A DNA stretch of 64,000 nucleotides from Gnomoniopsis sp. IMI 355080 (GCA_027946555.1 JAPEVC010000003.1:248001-312000), one strand, 5' to 3'. Shown: positions 23,029 to 35,534, counted from the stretch's first letter. Notes: generated by a model from the letters alone, not told the origin. Program-made: numbers and translations.

Positions 23029-23786
23029 ATGTCTCTCGTGTCGGGCGAGAAGGTAAATCAATATCCTCAATCCATTAAGCTTACCATCATCATCATTGGT
23101 ATTCGGAAAAGTGCAACGGATACTAACAAAGCGGTCCTGCTGCACAGTCGAACTTCCAGTTCATCCTTCGTCTGCTCAACACCAACGTCGACGGCAAGCA
23201 GAAGGTCGTCTACGCTCTCACCAAGATCAAGGGTGTCGGTCGCCGTTACTCCAACCTTGTCTGCAAGAAGGCCGATGTCGACCTAGACAAGCGTGCCGGA
23301 GAGCTCACCTGTACGCAACACCATTACGGCCTCAACTCCTCCCCGAGAGACTTCGGTCTTTTTTTTCTCCATCGGTCGATTCGAACATCTGCTAACAAAG
23401 ACATCCATTACAGCTGAGGAGCTTGAGCGCATCGTCACCATCATCCAGAACCCCACCCAGTACAAGATCCCAACCTGTACGAAATCTCCCGATTCCGATT
23501 TTCGATGGAACCAAGCAGTCTAGTGGAAGAGAGCAGTGAAGCTGACATATGTGGCAACACTTTAGGGTTCCTTAACCGACAGCGCGACATTGTCGACGGC
23601 AAGGACTCGCAGGTCCTTGCCAACGGTGTCGACTCCAAGCTCCGTGATGACCTGGAGCGTCTGAAGAAGATCCGCGCCCACCGTGGTCTCCGTCACTACT
23701 GGGGCCTGCGTGTTCGTGGACAGCACACCAAGACCACCGGCCGTCGCGGCCGGACTGTCGGTGTCTCCAAGAAGAAGGGTGGTTAA
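23029..23786 (+). CDS. RPS18: 40S ribosomal protein S18 (uS13)
   Basis: Four exons are inferred: 23029-23052, 23148-23310, 23414-23476 and 23566-23786, encoding 156 residues. The joined protein begins MSLVSGEKSNFQFILRLLNT and continues with GKQKVVYALTKIKGVGRRYSN, a helix-two-turns-helix region, YKIPTWFLNRQRD and the conserved basic C-terminus RAHRGLRHYWGLRVRGQHTKTTGRRG. uS13 sits in the head of the small ribosomal subunit and contacts the tRNA and the large subunit. All three introns are 89-103 nt and the first two have TACTAAC/GCTAAC branch sites. Joins are phase-consistent and rebuild the invariant segments GELTSEELERI and IPTWFLNRQ. It faces SDO1 tail to tail. Confidence 0.97.
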
Positions 23787-24354
23787 AGAACGAGTCCAAC
23801 TTTTTCGGCGTATGGGCGGGGGGCAAAGGGGGGTTCTTTGGAGGGATATCGCAAAATTCACGACAGGGTTATTTCTCTCTACCTTGCAAGCATTGCTGCT
23901 ACATGGTCAAGGCGTGTTTTATGGCTTTGTGTCGTATCCTGGTCCTTTGAGAATGGTATCACGGTGGTCGCTAGCACTGCGCTGGTGCACTAAATGAGAC
24001 CAATATCCCTCTGGAAAAGCACCAAAGAGCAAACTACGGAGTTAAAAAAAAAAACGGCACTGAACACACCCGGGTCCTTCGATGCGTGCGTTGTGTTGGG
24101 AATGATGTGACGAATCCATGCCGTTCTACAGCAATCCTATGCAGGCCGCGACACCGCACTACCCAGACGGCAAACGCCTTGATATTGCTGGAAATCCGAA
24201 GTTTGCGACCGTCAGCGTGGCCGATGCAGAGTGGGAAATTTCAAATACAAGACTTGACTTAATTTGCAACGGTCGCTGCATAAAATGGGTATCATTGACG
24301 CTTTATGCTGGGTGATGTGTAGAGGTCGACACTGTAGTATTGGTCCATTCCCCT
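23787..24354. other. Convergent 3' flanks of RPS18 and SDO1
   Basis: A non-coding region of 568 nt with an A-rich run at about 24043-24055. No gene is supported. Confidence 0.6.
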
Positions 24355-25407
24355 TCAGTCGTCCTCTGTAGTGACTGCTGTGTCCAACACTTCTACCCGT
24401 CCTTGGCCCTTGGTCTCGTTGGATATGAAGTCAGACAGACCTTTGTATGCACCGGGCTCCACGAAACCGACGACCTCCCATTCGCTGCCCAGCACGTCCT
24501 GGTTCTCAACTTGCTCAATGTATCCCAAGATCTTGTCCTTGACTGTACCCGGCGCCTTCTTCTCCCCATCGTCATCCCCCCGATCCTCCTCCACTTCCTC
24601 TTCCTGCTTCTTTCCCTTCTTCCCACCCTTGCTGCCTCCCTCCCTCGGCTTTGCAGCGACCGGGGCTGCCTTGACAGGCTGCTTCAACACGCCCGTAGCA
24701 CAGGTAATCCTGAGCCTCATGCGTGCCCTCGCGACGGGGATTGGCTGGTTCGAAACGAGCGCCTTGATGGCCTCCAAAGCCTGGCTCTTTGCGCTCTTGG
24801 TCGTCACCACACCGGTCCACACGTGGTGGTCCTTTACTGCCGCCAATCTGGGCTTCGCTTCGCCGTCCTCGCCTGTGGCCGGCGTCCCCGCGCCGCTTGC
24901 TGTGTTGCTGGTGCCGGTTCCGCCGCCCTTGGCATCCTTGTTTTCACTGTTGTTGTGGACGGTGTGGGCGTTCTGGCTCAGCATGTCGAGGGCCTTTTCG
25001 ATCATGCCGGTGGTGTAGACACGTTTGGTGCGCGGGTCGACTAGTTTGGACGCGACGAGGCCGATGACTTCGTTGTGTACGCGCTCCAGTTGGGCTGCGC
25101 GCTCCTTGTCGCCAACTTGTATGTCGCCTTTATTGAGGATCTCGAGGATGATGTCGTCGCGCTTGGTGTTCTTGCCAAAGGCCTTTTGGAGGTCTTCGGT
25201 CGGGGCGGTCTGGCCTTTGCTGACATTGAGGAAGACGTTGGGGATCTGCAGGACGTTGTCGATGTCTGTCTCGATGCCCTGGCGCCACTCAAGGACCTTG
25301 TTCTTATAGCATGCGAGTTCGAAGCGCTTCTTGCCCTTTTTGAGGCGGACCATGCTGACGTTGGTCAGCTTGATCTGATTTGATGGTTGATTAATTTGAC
25401 GAGACAT
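24355..25407 (-). CDS. SDO1: Ribosome maturation protein SDO1 (SBDS family)
   Basis: A single exon of 350 residues from the Met at 25407 (MSRQINQPSNQIKLTNVSMVR). The frame stays open upstream to 25515 but the extra residues look like translated leader. The N-terminal FYSH domain is clear (KKRFELACYKNKVLEWR, IPNVFLNVSKGQTAPTEDL). The central domain follows (RTKRVYTTGMIEKAL). A low-complexity insertion rich in Gly/Ser/Thr at about 165-200 and an acidic/Lys run (GGKKGKKQEEEVEED) interrupt the later part, as in many filamentous fungal homologues. Sdo1 works with the GTPase Efl1 to release Tif6 from pre-60S particles in the cytoplasm. The gene lacks introns, unlike its neighbour RPS18. Confidence 0.93.
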   Translation of the reverse strand: MSRQINQPSNQIKLTNVSMVRLKKGKKRFELACYKNKVLEWRQGIETDIDNVLQIPNVFLNVSKGQTAPTEDLQKAFGKNTKRDDIILEILNKGDIQVGDKERAAQLERVHNEVIGLVASKLVDPRTKRVYTTGMIEKALDMLSQNAHTVHNNSENKDAKGGGTGTSNTASGAGTPATGEDGEAKPRLAAVKDHHVWTGVVTTKSAKSQALEAIKALVSNQPIPVARARMRLRITCATGVLKQPVKAAPVAAKPREGGSKGGKKGKKQEEEVEEDRGDDDGEKKAPGTVKDKILGYIEQVENQDVLGSEWEVVGFVEPGAYKGLSDFISNETKGQGRVEVLDTAVTTEDD

Positions 25408-26810
25408 TGTGACGGTTGTGTTTGGGTGAGGAGCGTGTAGTAAATATTGCGGAAGAAAGGTTGGTGGTTGTAGAGGGGGAAGTTTTATTTTATTTTGTAG
25501 CCCCGCAGACGTCACGAGGGGTATGCTGTGCCTGTGTTTGGTTGGATCTAGTCTTCGCCTTCGCGTTTAAAGAGAATATACATGTGATGATAGTCGCTTG
25601 GAATATGAGACTTGATATGAAAGATCTCATCCGACTCCATAACTATTATTATGACCTGAAATGCAATTTATGATCCTTTCGTATTGTCAAGTTCTCGGTG
25701 TCTGGTGGCTGACCAAGCAATTTAAGCAGGCATACTCAGTCTGGCTCATCCTGATACCACACGAGCGGCGAACCCAAGCTGAGTCCAATACGCTCCCCCC
25801 TTCCTTCGGCTTCTATACAGTTTCAAACTTATGTCTTCGCATGTCTGAATAGCATTCTATCTTCCCTCTTATGATGTGGCTGGGACGAATTCATTCTTAT
25901 CCCCGTCCATTCTCTCTATAAGAGGGGGAATTGGGGAGAGGATCCAGTCACATGCTTCCGGAGCACGCAGGTACCTCCGGTACTTGGAATGCAGATTGTA
26001 GAGTAAATGATCACAGGAACAGCATCCGGGGATGCAGTATCTTTCTACTGTATTCTACAAATTTGCAACGAGAGGGTGTCGTAGAGCTGGTACTCTGGGA
26101 GATCCCTTCCGCAACCGCTCTCAATGAAAGGCGTGTGGAGCAGGGGGCTTCCACTGCCGGTACTTACTATGTATTGGCATGTGGAAAGGCAGCAGTCATA
26201 CGAAGCAGAGTTTCCAGGAGACGTAGGAGCTCCATTGAAGCAGCCAAGCAAATAGGAGACACAGCTCAGAGACAACACCAGCAACCCACAGTAGGAGCTT
26301 AACCCACAGGGGAAGATCTGCTTGTCCAGCTGTCCCGCCAGCCTGCCAGTCCAGCTGTTAGTGATGCAGGTGTGAGTGGATGCAGGTGATGACGATCCGG
26401 TTGCCTTGGCATGAAGCGCAACATGCCCAGTCAGCAGGTCACACGCTCCGGATTGGCTCCCCATGCCTGTTTCGGCAAGGATCTAGGTACCCTTGTAGAC
26501 GCTTGCTGGTCCCGAGGCCGTGCCTGACCCTGACCAGACCTCCCCCAGCTCCAAGCTACTACCTAAAGGCAACCTTCCTACCCGCATGCTTCACCTTCCT
26601 TCTTCTCTTCTCTTCCTCTTTTGTATCTATCCTTCTCCGTCCTTTATCATCCCATCATCCCTCAGGCATCATCGACCATCCTACGTCCTGTAGTGTGTGG
26701 TTGACCATCTGCAGTCGGCCAGCCGACTTATCGCCTAATCAACTTATCTACCCACGGTACTACCACACATCGTCATCTTCATCGTCATCGTCACCGTACA
26801 GTCCGCCATC
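25408..26810. other. Divergent intergenic region, SDO1 and carboxypeptidase Y
   Basis: Upstream regions of two divergent genes. From about 26570 to 26810 the plus strand is strongly CT-rich, with a CATCGTCATC repeat at 26768-26796, consistent with the 5' leader of the carboxypeptidase gene. AGGTACCT-type motifs occur at about 25969 and 26486. No gene is supported. Confidence 0.5.
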
Positions 26811-28626
26811 ATGAGGGTTGCCACATCAGCTCTGCTGGTCGGCGCTGCCTCCGCCATCAACTTCCAGCAGGACACACAGCAAGTTCTTGGCGGTGTTGCT
26901 GACAAGGCTAAGGATGTCTTTCACGACGCCCAAGACGCGGCTGCTTCCTGGACCGATAAGGTCAAGGAATACGAGGCCGCCTTTGGCGAGATGACCGCTG
27001 AAGCCAAGGCCCTGTTTGACGAGATCGCAATGCTCGCCCCCGAGGCTATGAACTCAATCCCTCCTCTCATCAAGCCCGCAAAGCACGTCCGGAGGCCTGA
27101 TTCACATTGGGACTTTATTACTCAAGGCGCCCACGTCCAATCTCTCTGGACCGAGGCCACCGCCGACGAGGAGAGCCGTCGCGTTGTCGGTGGCGACCTT
27201 GAGTCGTACAACCTGCGCACCAAGGCCGTCGATCCTTCCAAGCTCGGTGTCGATACTGTCAAGCAGTACAGTGGTTACTTGGATGATGAGGCCAATGACA
27301 AGCACTTGTTCTACTGTAAGTGAGCTAATGCATTTCCACGCCGCTGTTACTCCAACAATCCCACTTCCACTCCCACACCACCTGGCAACTGCTGACGCCT
27401 TGTTCCCCAGGGTTCTTTGAGTCCCGCAATGATCCAGAGAACGATCCCGTCGTACTCTGGCTCAACGGAGGCCCTGGGTGCTCCTCTCTCACCGGCCTCT
27501 TCTTCGAGCTCGGCCCTTCCTCTATTGATGATAAGATCAAGCTGAAGTACAACCCGAGCGCATGGAACAGCAATGCCTCTGTCATCTTCCTCGACCAGCC
27601 CGTAAACGTCGGCTATTCCTACAGTAGCAACTCAGTCAGCGACACTGGCGCTGCTGGCAAAGACGTATATGCGCTGCTGACCCTGTTCTTCCAACAATTC
27701 CCTCAGTATGCCAAACAGGACTTCCACATCGCTGGCGAGTCTTATGCTGGTCATTACATCCCTGTCTTCACCTCCGAGATTCTGTCTCACAAGGACCGCA
27801 ACATCAACCTCAAGTCTGTCCTCATTGGCAATGGCCTGACAGATCCCTACTCTCAGTACCCCTACTACCGCCCCATGGCCTGTGGTGACGGTGGTTACGA
27901 TGCTGTTCTTGACGAGAGCCAGTGCCAAAGCATGGACAATGCCTTGCCCAGATGCCAGTCCATGATTGCCAGCTGCTACGAAAGCAAGAGCTGGTTGAGC
28001 TGCGTCCCGGCTTCCATCTACTGTAACAACCAGATGATTGGCGCCTACCAGCAGTCAGGCCGTAACCCATACGATGTTCGCATAGACTGCGAAGGAGGTA
28101 GTCTCTGCTATCCCGGTCTTGCCCCCATCGACAAGTACCTGAACCAAAAGGATGTCATGGAGGCCCTTGGCGTGGAGACGATTGACAGCTACGACAGCTG
28201 CAACTTTGACATCAACCGAAACTTCCTATTTAACGGTGACTGGATGCAGCCTTTCCATCTGCTTGTGCCCGGTATCCTCGAGCAGATCCCTGTGCTAATC
28301 TACGCCGGCGATGCTGATTTCATCTGCAACTGGCTCGGCAATGAGGCTTGGTCCAACGAGCTGGAGTGGCCCGGCCAGAAGGAATTCAAGAGCACCAAGC
28401 TCTCGGCCCTCAAAGCCGATGGTAAGGAGTATGGAAGAGTCAAGTCCTCTGGCAACTTCACCTTCATGCAGATCTACGGTGCCGGTCACATGGTAAGTAC
28501 CTCTGCTATAACAAGTCCCTTTCCTTTATGAAAGTCATTTAGCTCACAAATTTCTAGGTTCCGTACGATCAGCCCGAGCCGGCTCTGAACTTCTTCAACA
28601 GGTGGTTGGGCGGTGAGTGGTTTTAA
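26811..28626 (+). CDS. cpyA: Carboxypeptidase Y, vacuolar serine carboxypeptidase (S10)
   Basis: Three exons are inferred: 26811-27315, 27411-28492 and 28558-28626, encoding a 551-residue preproenzyme. It has a signal peptide (MRVATSALLVGAASA) and a propeptide of roughly 110 residues. The mature peptidase shows the oxyanion motif WLNGGPGCSSL, the nucleophile in GESYAGHYIP (Ser about 279), the acid in YAGDADFICN and the catalytic His in GAGHMVPYDQPEPAL. The final join restores that His motif. Intron 1 interrupts between FYW and FFESR. The enzyme is delivered through the ER and Golgi to the vacuole, where it removes C-terminal residues. Cys residues in DGGYDAVLDESQC and NALPRCQ fit the family disulfides. 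Length agrees with Aspergillus CpyA. Confidence 0.95.
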
Positions 28627-30204
28627 GAGGGCAAGTCTACCAACAGATTGAGACTACGGGATTCCTATGAGGAGTTGATGACAGAGGCCCTTTCTCTTTG
28701 TCCGTTTTGTGATGTATCAATACAAGAATGGATAGAATGGTTTTTTTGAAGTCAAGACCGGATTTCTCGAATCATCTCACCATTCTGCTGTGACTGGGGC
28801 TCAGGTCGCCATGGCAATCCCATTCCACATTTTCATAACTTGTTCGTGCTTCAAAGTATTGCTGCTGCGGACAGTAGAACAGTGTGAAGTTTTTCCGGTG
28901 TGGATATCATGTACTGATGGGTCACCGCCACGTATGGCAAGGCTTTGATGTAGCCGCCAAAGCAGGCTCCATTGCGCCACACGCCCAGGGACAATAGTAC
29001 AGTCAGGTGCGATTGCCCAGGAACATAGATACCATCGAGTTTTGAATACCTCCTGTAGATTCCATCCAGTGTCGGCACGGTGTATGCTTACATCTACACG
29101 TCCTGAAATGATTGTGTGGAGGTCATAGGAACATCAAGACGGGCGCATCTCACGCAACGAAAAGAACACAACATAGAAAGCGAAGGCTGACGGGGATATC
29201 TTTTTGTCATAATTTATACACGTAAAGACACTGAGTCTTTGCTTCGTCCTCCACTGTGCCGGATCTTGTCTGTCTGTCTGCCGATCACTGATGAGCGACA
29301 ACAGCAGCATCGCACGGCAGCCGAGTATCATAATCCCGTTTAACACATCAGGGATGGTCACCTAGATATGGAGAAAAACAAAACCCATCACCCCTTGCTC
29401 GTCTGGCATTTGCCTTGAGTAAAGAAGAATCTAGGTTGTGAGCCATTCATGGGGCCACGGTCGTGTTCCACCTCCACCCTTCCCACCAAGTGATGTTGAG
29501 GCAACCGAACCTCGAACAACCATGAACTCCGCCTCCGGCCGCATAGGTCGCCTCCGCCTAGTCTGGCTCTCCGTGGTCTAACATCAAGGCATTAAGAAGT
29601 ATGCCGTACCGTTTTGCCGTCCACCGACCCCCAAAAGAATGAAACACAAACGTGATGACAATGCAATGTCAATAATACCACCACTACCCTATCTTGGAGA
29701 TCAGGCATTGAGGAACGAGGAAAAAAAAAAGAAGAATGGAAAGGCGTGAGAAGGTGGCGTGAATGAGTTGATGGGAGACAACTTCAGCATCGCTCAATGA
29801 CCACAGGTGTGCACGTTTTCGTTTAACGTGAAAGGACGGGTATGAAAGGTCAGATCCGGCCATTGTAGACATGACAACCCCTTAACAAAACCAAGATCCT
29901 TCACGAACGGTGGAATGGATGGGATCTCCAACCATAGCACCATGACATCTCCAGCATGAACCAGGAGTCGTTCTCGTCCATTGTGCACCTGAGCAGGAAG
30001 AGATGCACCGTCAAAATTGTGACTGGCTCAGATTTGTTGGAAGGCCTTTACCAAAATACTTGTGTAGCGAGGCTGCGTCACTCAAATGTCTCATAGCAGA
30101 GACTCCCGCGATGTGTCAGACATGATATCAGAACAGGTGACTTGCGAAAGAACCCAAGACTTCAAGTACAAGTGATCAGTACAAAGACCTGGGGTGTCGA
30201 AATG
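28627..30204. other. Convergent intergenic region without a gene
   Basis: About 1.6 kb between the 3' ends of the carboxypeptidase and PDE2 genes. ORFs at 28851-29078, 29134-29361 and 29684-29988 have no family features. An A-rich run is at about 29721-29732. I see nothing else. Confidence 0.5.
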
Positions 30205-32933
30205 TCATGGTGACTCGGTGGCGGCAGAGGCAGGACCAGGTGATTTGTGTCGCCGAAAGAATTGAAACGCATTCATCCTGAAGCGACTTGGCCGTTTCTT
30301 AATCGACCTCTCGATCGCTGAATTCGCGGAATTCACGGAGCTTGCGGTCTCGACTTCAAACATTGGCTGATCGTTCATCTTCGGCTCTGTCATACTCTTC
30401 GCAGAGTCCGGTGCCGAAATTGTCGGTATAGGATTGCTCCTCGGTCGTTCTATCGACTCTTGACTGACAACGCTTGTTCCCTGCGTACTAGGCGACAGCG
30501 GCATTCTGCCGGTAGTGGCGCTGCTAGCGCAATCACCATTCGCATGTGCGAAGCTACTGCCTTCTGTGGTCTCGCTGTTGCGCTGTTTCTCCCGTCCAAT
30601 AAGGCCGTCATCACCAGTGGCAAGTTCTTTGACAGGCTCGAAATGAGATGATATGCCGTTAGTGCTCCTGAATCCGCCTCTCAGCTCTGGGGTGCTTGCC
30701 GATCTAGGGATCGACTCAAGTGGCTGTGGAGACAATGTCGCAACCGGGGCAGTACTCTGATTGGTATCTGTCTGTCGATTCACGTCGACCTGGGGTTTGT
30801 TCAATGCTTGAGCAACCTTGAATTGGAACAACTCGAAGTTGGCCGTGAGCTCGCCAACTGTATACTGCATATTTGGAAGCAAATCGGCGACGCCTTGGAA
30901 CAAAGGAAGAGCGAACATGCTCATGAAGTTCAGCTGTGAACGGAATTGAGAAGTCCTCTCTGTAAGCGGTGGCGCCATAAGGGACGTTGGAATTTCGAGT
31001 TCCTTCTCCATGGAGCGTTGCCGTGCGAATTCGTCAGCCAGAATGTCCATCCATTGTAAAGCCGTCTCGTGCCTTCGGGCCTGTAAAAGCATTGTTAACA
31101 TACGTCCATGTCAGATGTATCGGTCTGCGAGCCACACATACCACATTGCTGATGTCTGCACACTTGATCAACAAAGCACAGGCGAGACCCTTTTGTTCCT
31201 CAACCATACGGCTATTCCAGCCATCTGTTGAGTCGTTTGCGGCCAGCTTTTCCTTAAGGTCGGCCAGCCTCTTCATGTAGTCGAAGTGCAAGCCCATATC
31301 TGTGGCAAGGATCGAACTGATCATAAGACTCCGCATCTTCCTGTCTTCAAAAGCGGAAGGCCAATACCTCCGGAGAATCTGCGAGAACGCGGCACAGTGG
31401 AAGGATTCCAGCACGGATCGATCATTGTAAAGCTGGGCGAGAGGGGCATTGAGGGTAACGAGGAAGCCATTGTTCACGCCGGGATGGCCAACATCGTGTC
31501 CGATGGCTGTGATCAAAAGGGTCAAGGCCTCAAATGGCGTCAGGAGTGCTTCCACTGGGGACCTTGGTGGATCTTCGGGTTGGTCGCCAAAGGCATAAGG
31601 ATGAATGGTGTCAGTGTGTAAGAGGAAGCTGAATGTTGCTTGTAGGACATCCACCACGTGCCGGAAGTTATGGTACGGTACAAAGCTATTGTAAGCTGCT
31701 CGACAGGCAATGACGAATTGAGTGAGTTGGTCTGGCAGAATGGCGGTCAGAAAGGCATAAAAAGGGTCGGAAACCCACATGACATGCACACCTGTTGGTG
31801 GGGAGAGGGGAAACACATCAGGTTCACTCACCTTGGGGAATTCGCCATTGCTCCAGTTCGGGCATTGAGAGAGCATGACTGAACATGAGGGATGCCGCGA
31901 CCACGAGCTCGTCGTCCGAAAAGTCGTGAGCGCAGAATTGCCAGCGACCTATGGCCTCTGCGATTTGCGCCTGCCTCTCTGCGGAAATCGATATCCTAAA
32001 CGATCCGAGTGAGCTTTCTTCGTCGTCGTCCAATCTACAAATCCCCCTCATCAGGCCGGCCACCATCGCCTCACGAAGGTACGCGAAGGGCTTGCCACCC
32101 GTGTCCACGCCAACCCAGGATCGTTTCCGGTTTTTTCGAGCCTGAAGGAGCGCATCGCGCTCCTTGATGGACGCTTGGTGAGCCTTGTAGGCATGCACTT
32201 CAAGGCTTTCGATGTTCTGGGCTTGGAGCGGACTTGTCATTACATCGGCGGCTCCATAGTCAAGACAGGTCTGGACAAGTTCCGGCCGGCTCGAGCGACC
32301 GCTGGGTGAGGACATTGGGATGTGTGTTCCTCCGACCGCGTTTTCATCTGCCTCGGTCGATCCGATCCTTGGGCCGACCTGGAGCAGAGAAGGGAGCGAA
32401 ATGACTGGTATCGGTATTACAAGCTTCATCAACTTCAGCATATCAGCCTCGGCGACGACCCTCTGCAACAGCCTCAGTCCGTATAGTTCAGCGGCGGAGA
32501 TCTGTGCCTCGCTCTTTGCCGGTGATGGGTTCGAATGCGGTGACGGCGATCTAGACCGTGAAGGGCTTCTTCCTCTCCGCTGCGGAAGTCGTTCGTCGTA
32601 AGGGACGTCAATTAGTACGATGGTAGGGGTGTGGTCGATGGCAGATGCATGGTGAAGAGCGGATAGGGTGGAGAGACAGGACGAGCTACTTGAGCAAACG
32701 TGGACTAGGAGGAGCTCATAGTCAGAAAGGAATGGTCAATTGTGTTGGGACTAGCAGTACATACTGTCGCCAAAGGCCTCTCTGAGAATTCGAAGGCTCT
32801 CCTTCAGGTGTTCAGGTTCGGCAGCGGGTGTGCCATGGTTCGCGACGCCATCGGTTAAGTCAGAAGGAGGGACGGGGGTTTGCTCGTGGACTTGGCGATC
32901 AACGTATATCACGTTGAGCGAGGATCTGGCCAT
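30205..32933 (-). CDS. PDE2: High-affinity cAMP phosphodiesterase, PDE2-type (class I, HD domain)
   Basis: Four exons on the minus strand are inferred: 32765-32933, 31832-32704, 31142-31731 and 30205-31080, encoding 835 residues. The start (ATGG in a good context) gives MARSSLNVIYVDR, the usual N-terminus of fungal Pde2. The PDEase_I catalytic domain spans exons 2-4. It contains YHNFRHVVDVLQ, the metal-binding signature AIGHDVGHPGVNN, the LATDMGLHFDYM segment and LIKCADISNV, where the next exon joins as ARRHETALQWMDILADEF. The enzyme hydrolyses cAMP to AMP and so sets the level of PKA signalling. An unusual Ser/Thr/Pro-rich tail of roughly 220 residues follows the catalytic core and ends in a basic stretch. 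The upstream DNA is exceptionally long and gene-poor, so a long regulated leader is possible. Confidence 0.93.
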
Positions 32934-33976
32934 GGTCACGGAAGCAGAGACCGCGACCAGTCTCGCGACTGGTGCGCCTTTGCCGCGAACGGAAATGGGG
33001 CTGGACCAGACGGTTCCGGCAGGAGTCGAGTTGAGGAGCCCGCTTTTGCTTCCAGAGACGGCACGTAGCGGCAACCGACAATCAAGCTCGAGCGAGGGGG
33101 GTCCCAACACCGAGAAGGATTGTCGGCACGGGCACCACTCAGCTTGAAGTCGCTTGCCTTGTGTGTGAGTGCGAGGCGTCCACAAGAATGTTCGACAGTC
33201 TCACACTGTGCCAAGGTGGCCGTGTGGTAAGTTGAAGATGTTGGCGGAACTGAATAGGGCTGCGACCTCAGCGAGACATCGGATTTCAGATTTCGAGAAA
33301 CCGGGCGGTCGTCGCCAAGGACAATCGAAGTGAGTTTGCGATTTTCGGCCGTAAAAGGGGTCGCGGGACTTGTTGACATAGACTGGGAATACGGGGATCG
33401 AATGGGTATCGCGGAGATTGGCATGTGCGGGAGGAGCGCAGAACAATTGACGCCAGGCCGGTCCACAACGGCGTCTTAGTCCTGGCCGAACAAGACTTGT
33501 ACGGAAAGGTGATTCAGGAGAATGGTAACATGTAATGTCGTTGCTAGGTAGGATTTTTGAACTTGATCGACTTGGTAAAATCCGGTGTGTTGCGTAGTGC
33601 AATGATGATGCCGGGCGACCCTGCGTCGAGTGTTTCGAACCAAGGTGATCAGCAACACGAGGAAGAAGGGGGGGGGGTAGAAAAGGGCGGTCCACAAGAG
33701 AGAGTGACGAAAATGCGATCAAGGCCAAGTCGAGTCGAGATACGAGACGGAGCAGATCAATTCGAGGTTAAGGATAGAAGATAGGATGAAGGCCTGCAGA
33801 CTGTGTATAATTGGCACAAGACGAGTTTGGTCGTGTGCCGGTGGTGGTCGGGTGCCAGGGTGGTTCTGGTGGTGTTTCTTTGCTTGCGCCGGGTGGGTGA
33901 AGTAATGAGCTCTGCGGGCGCGGGCCTTGCCAGAGAGACGGCAAGCGCGAACAGCAGCGGCAGCGGGAGCAGTAGG

Positions 33977-34004
33977 CAGTAGCAGTAGCAGTAGCAGTAG
34001 CAGT
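33977..34004. repeat. Hexanucleotide tandem repeat (CAGTAG)n
   Basis: About four and a half copies of CAGTAG in tandem, upstream of the PDE2 start. Read on the minus strand this is CTACTG/CTGCTA. It is likely a microsatellite. Confidence 0.75.
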
Positions 34005-34175
34005 CTGACCGAACACAGGAGTCGAGGTCCTGTCCTATCCCTATCCTGTGCTGTCTTGCAATGGGTATGTGTTGTGTGGTATTGATAGGGCAGGCACAAA
34101 GAAAGGGACCGAATTGAAACGGAGACGGGAAAGCAAAGCATAGAACAAGGAGCCCGGAGCAGAATCGTGCCGCAG

Positions 34176-34204
34176 CAGGTCGCAGGTTGCAGGTTGCAGG
34201 TTGC
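34176..34204. repeat. Heptamer tandem repeat (GCAGGTT)n
   Basis: Four imperfect copies of GCAGGTT/GCAGGTC in tandem. Part of the repeat-rich tract upstream of PDE2. Confidence 0.7.
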
Positions 34205-34626
34205 GCGGGTCGAGGGTTGTGTCGCGGTCGCAGACGCAAGTCGTAGTCGCAGATGAGGAGGAACAAGGCCTGGACCAGGACCAGAACAGAACAAAAGTAG
34301 AGAACAAGGAACAAGGGAAGAGAAGAATGGTACGGTACGGAGCAGTCGAATGGCTGAATGGTCCGGTCTCTGGGGCCAGGGCCTGGTTCTGCTGGTCCGG
34401 GACGGATACAGTACCAGTCGAGAGCAGCAGCAGCAACTGGATGAAGAAGGAAGAAGCTGAAGGAGGGCCAACAAGTTGCAACGACAATTCAAGGCCAAGA
34501 GGGCACGCTGGGGTCAGCCATGGAAACATGGACTTGAAGATGGACTGTGGGAGCCAGACCAAGCAGGTTAGGAAGGTAGTAAGACTCGCGAGGTAAAGGC
34601 GAGACACACCATGCACTCACTGCAGG

Positions 34627-34653
34627 GCGAGGCGAGGCAAGGCAAGGCAAGGC
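34627..34653. repeat. Pentamer tandem repeat (GGCAA/GGCGA)n
   Basis: Five tandem copies of a pentamer that changes from GGCGA to GGCAA along the array. Confidence 0.7.
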
Positions 34654-35506
34654 TAGAATAGATACGGATGGCCCAATTTCGAGGTCCCCTACGTTGCGTT
34701 ACTATCCATACCCAGGGCAGTACGTGCGAGCACGGGAGAGGGAGGGAAGGCCGCTGCACCTGCACCTTGCAAAGCACCGCGGCCGCTGGAGACGACAAGA
34801 AAACGACCAGAGGAGAAAGGAGCCAAGCCAGCCAGCATAGTACCGAGGAACAAGGGACAGTGCCTGCAACGACAGGGATGCCCATACTGGGGGGGACCTT
34901 GAAGCTATCGGCCTCTCCTGTGGTGCTGGGTTATTCCGTGCTCGGTAGCTTATCCCATAGAACGCGGAACATCTGCTCTGTACAGAGAGGACGGATTAAC
35001 AATGAAACGACTGGAGGGCAAACTGCCGATAGAGCCACATCTTACAACGGCTATCACTTGCAGGACATGTCATAACGACTACGTATAAGTGTGCCTGTTT
35101 CAATGTAGGGCTGGTCGCGTTTACGATGCGATGCAGCTTACTCATGATTGGTCCTGGCGCCGAAATTGACTTGGCCACGACGAGTACGTCTGCTTTTTCA
35201 CGATATCAAAAGTCCTGGTGTACAAAGTATCCACCGTTATTATCATTACACATTATCAAAGAAATAACCCTACCTACTGTGTCCAGTGTGAGTGAAGTCG
35301 GAGTGGAGACGACTGGGAAGGGTTCTGCTTCTGAAAGTGTCTTTGTGCAATTTGGGTACCCACGCAAGTCCACGGCAGATATATGAGGTCCGACAAGGTA
35401 TCACCATCGACTACTGCTGTCCTCACACGACACAGCGCTTGCGTGTATCCCTTCTCGAAAGCTTCTAGCGGCCAAACATCAAAATTCGTACTCGGCGGGG
35501 CTGGGA

Positions 35507-35534
35507 GTTTTTTCTTCTTTTTTTTCTTCTTCTT
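35507..35534. repeat. Polypyrimidine tract
   Basis: Plus strand of T runs separated by C (TTTTTTCTTCTTT type). Low complexity; no associated gene was found. Confidence 0.7.

Noticed and set aside
23053..23565. snoRNAs inside RPS18 introns
   Set aside because: No C box (RTGATGA) with matching D box (CTGA) was found in the three introns.
24340..25044. Long plus-strand ORFs opposite SDO1
   Set aside because: They are antisense frames of a well-supported gene.
4399..30204. A secondary-metabolite gene cluster around the phosphotransferase and cycloisomerase genes
   Set aside because: No polyketide synthase, NRPS, terpene synthase, P450 or cluster regulator is present and the neighbours are housekeeping genes.
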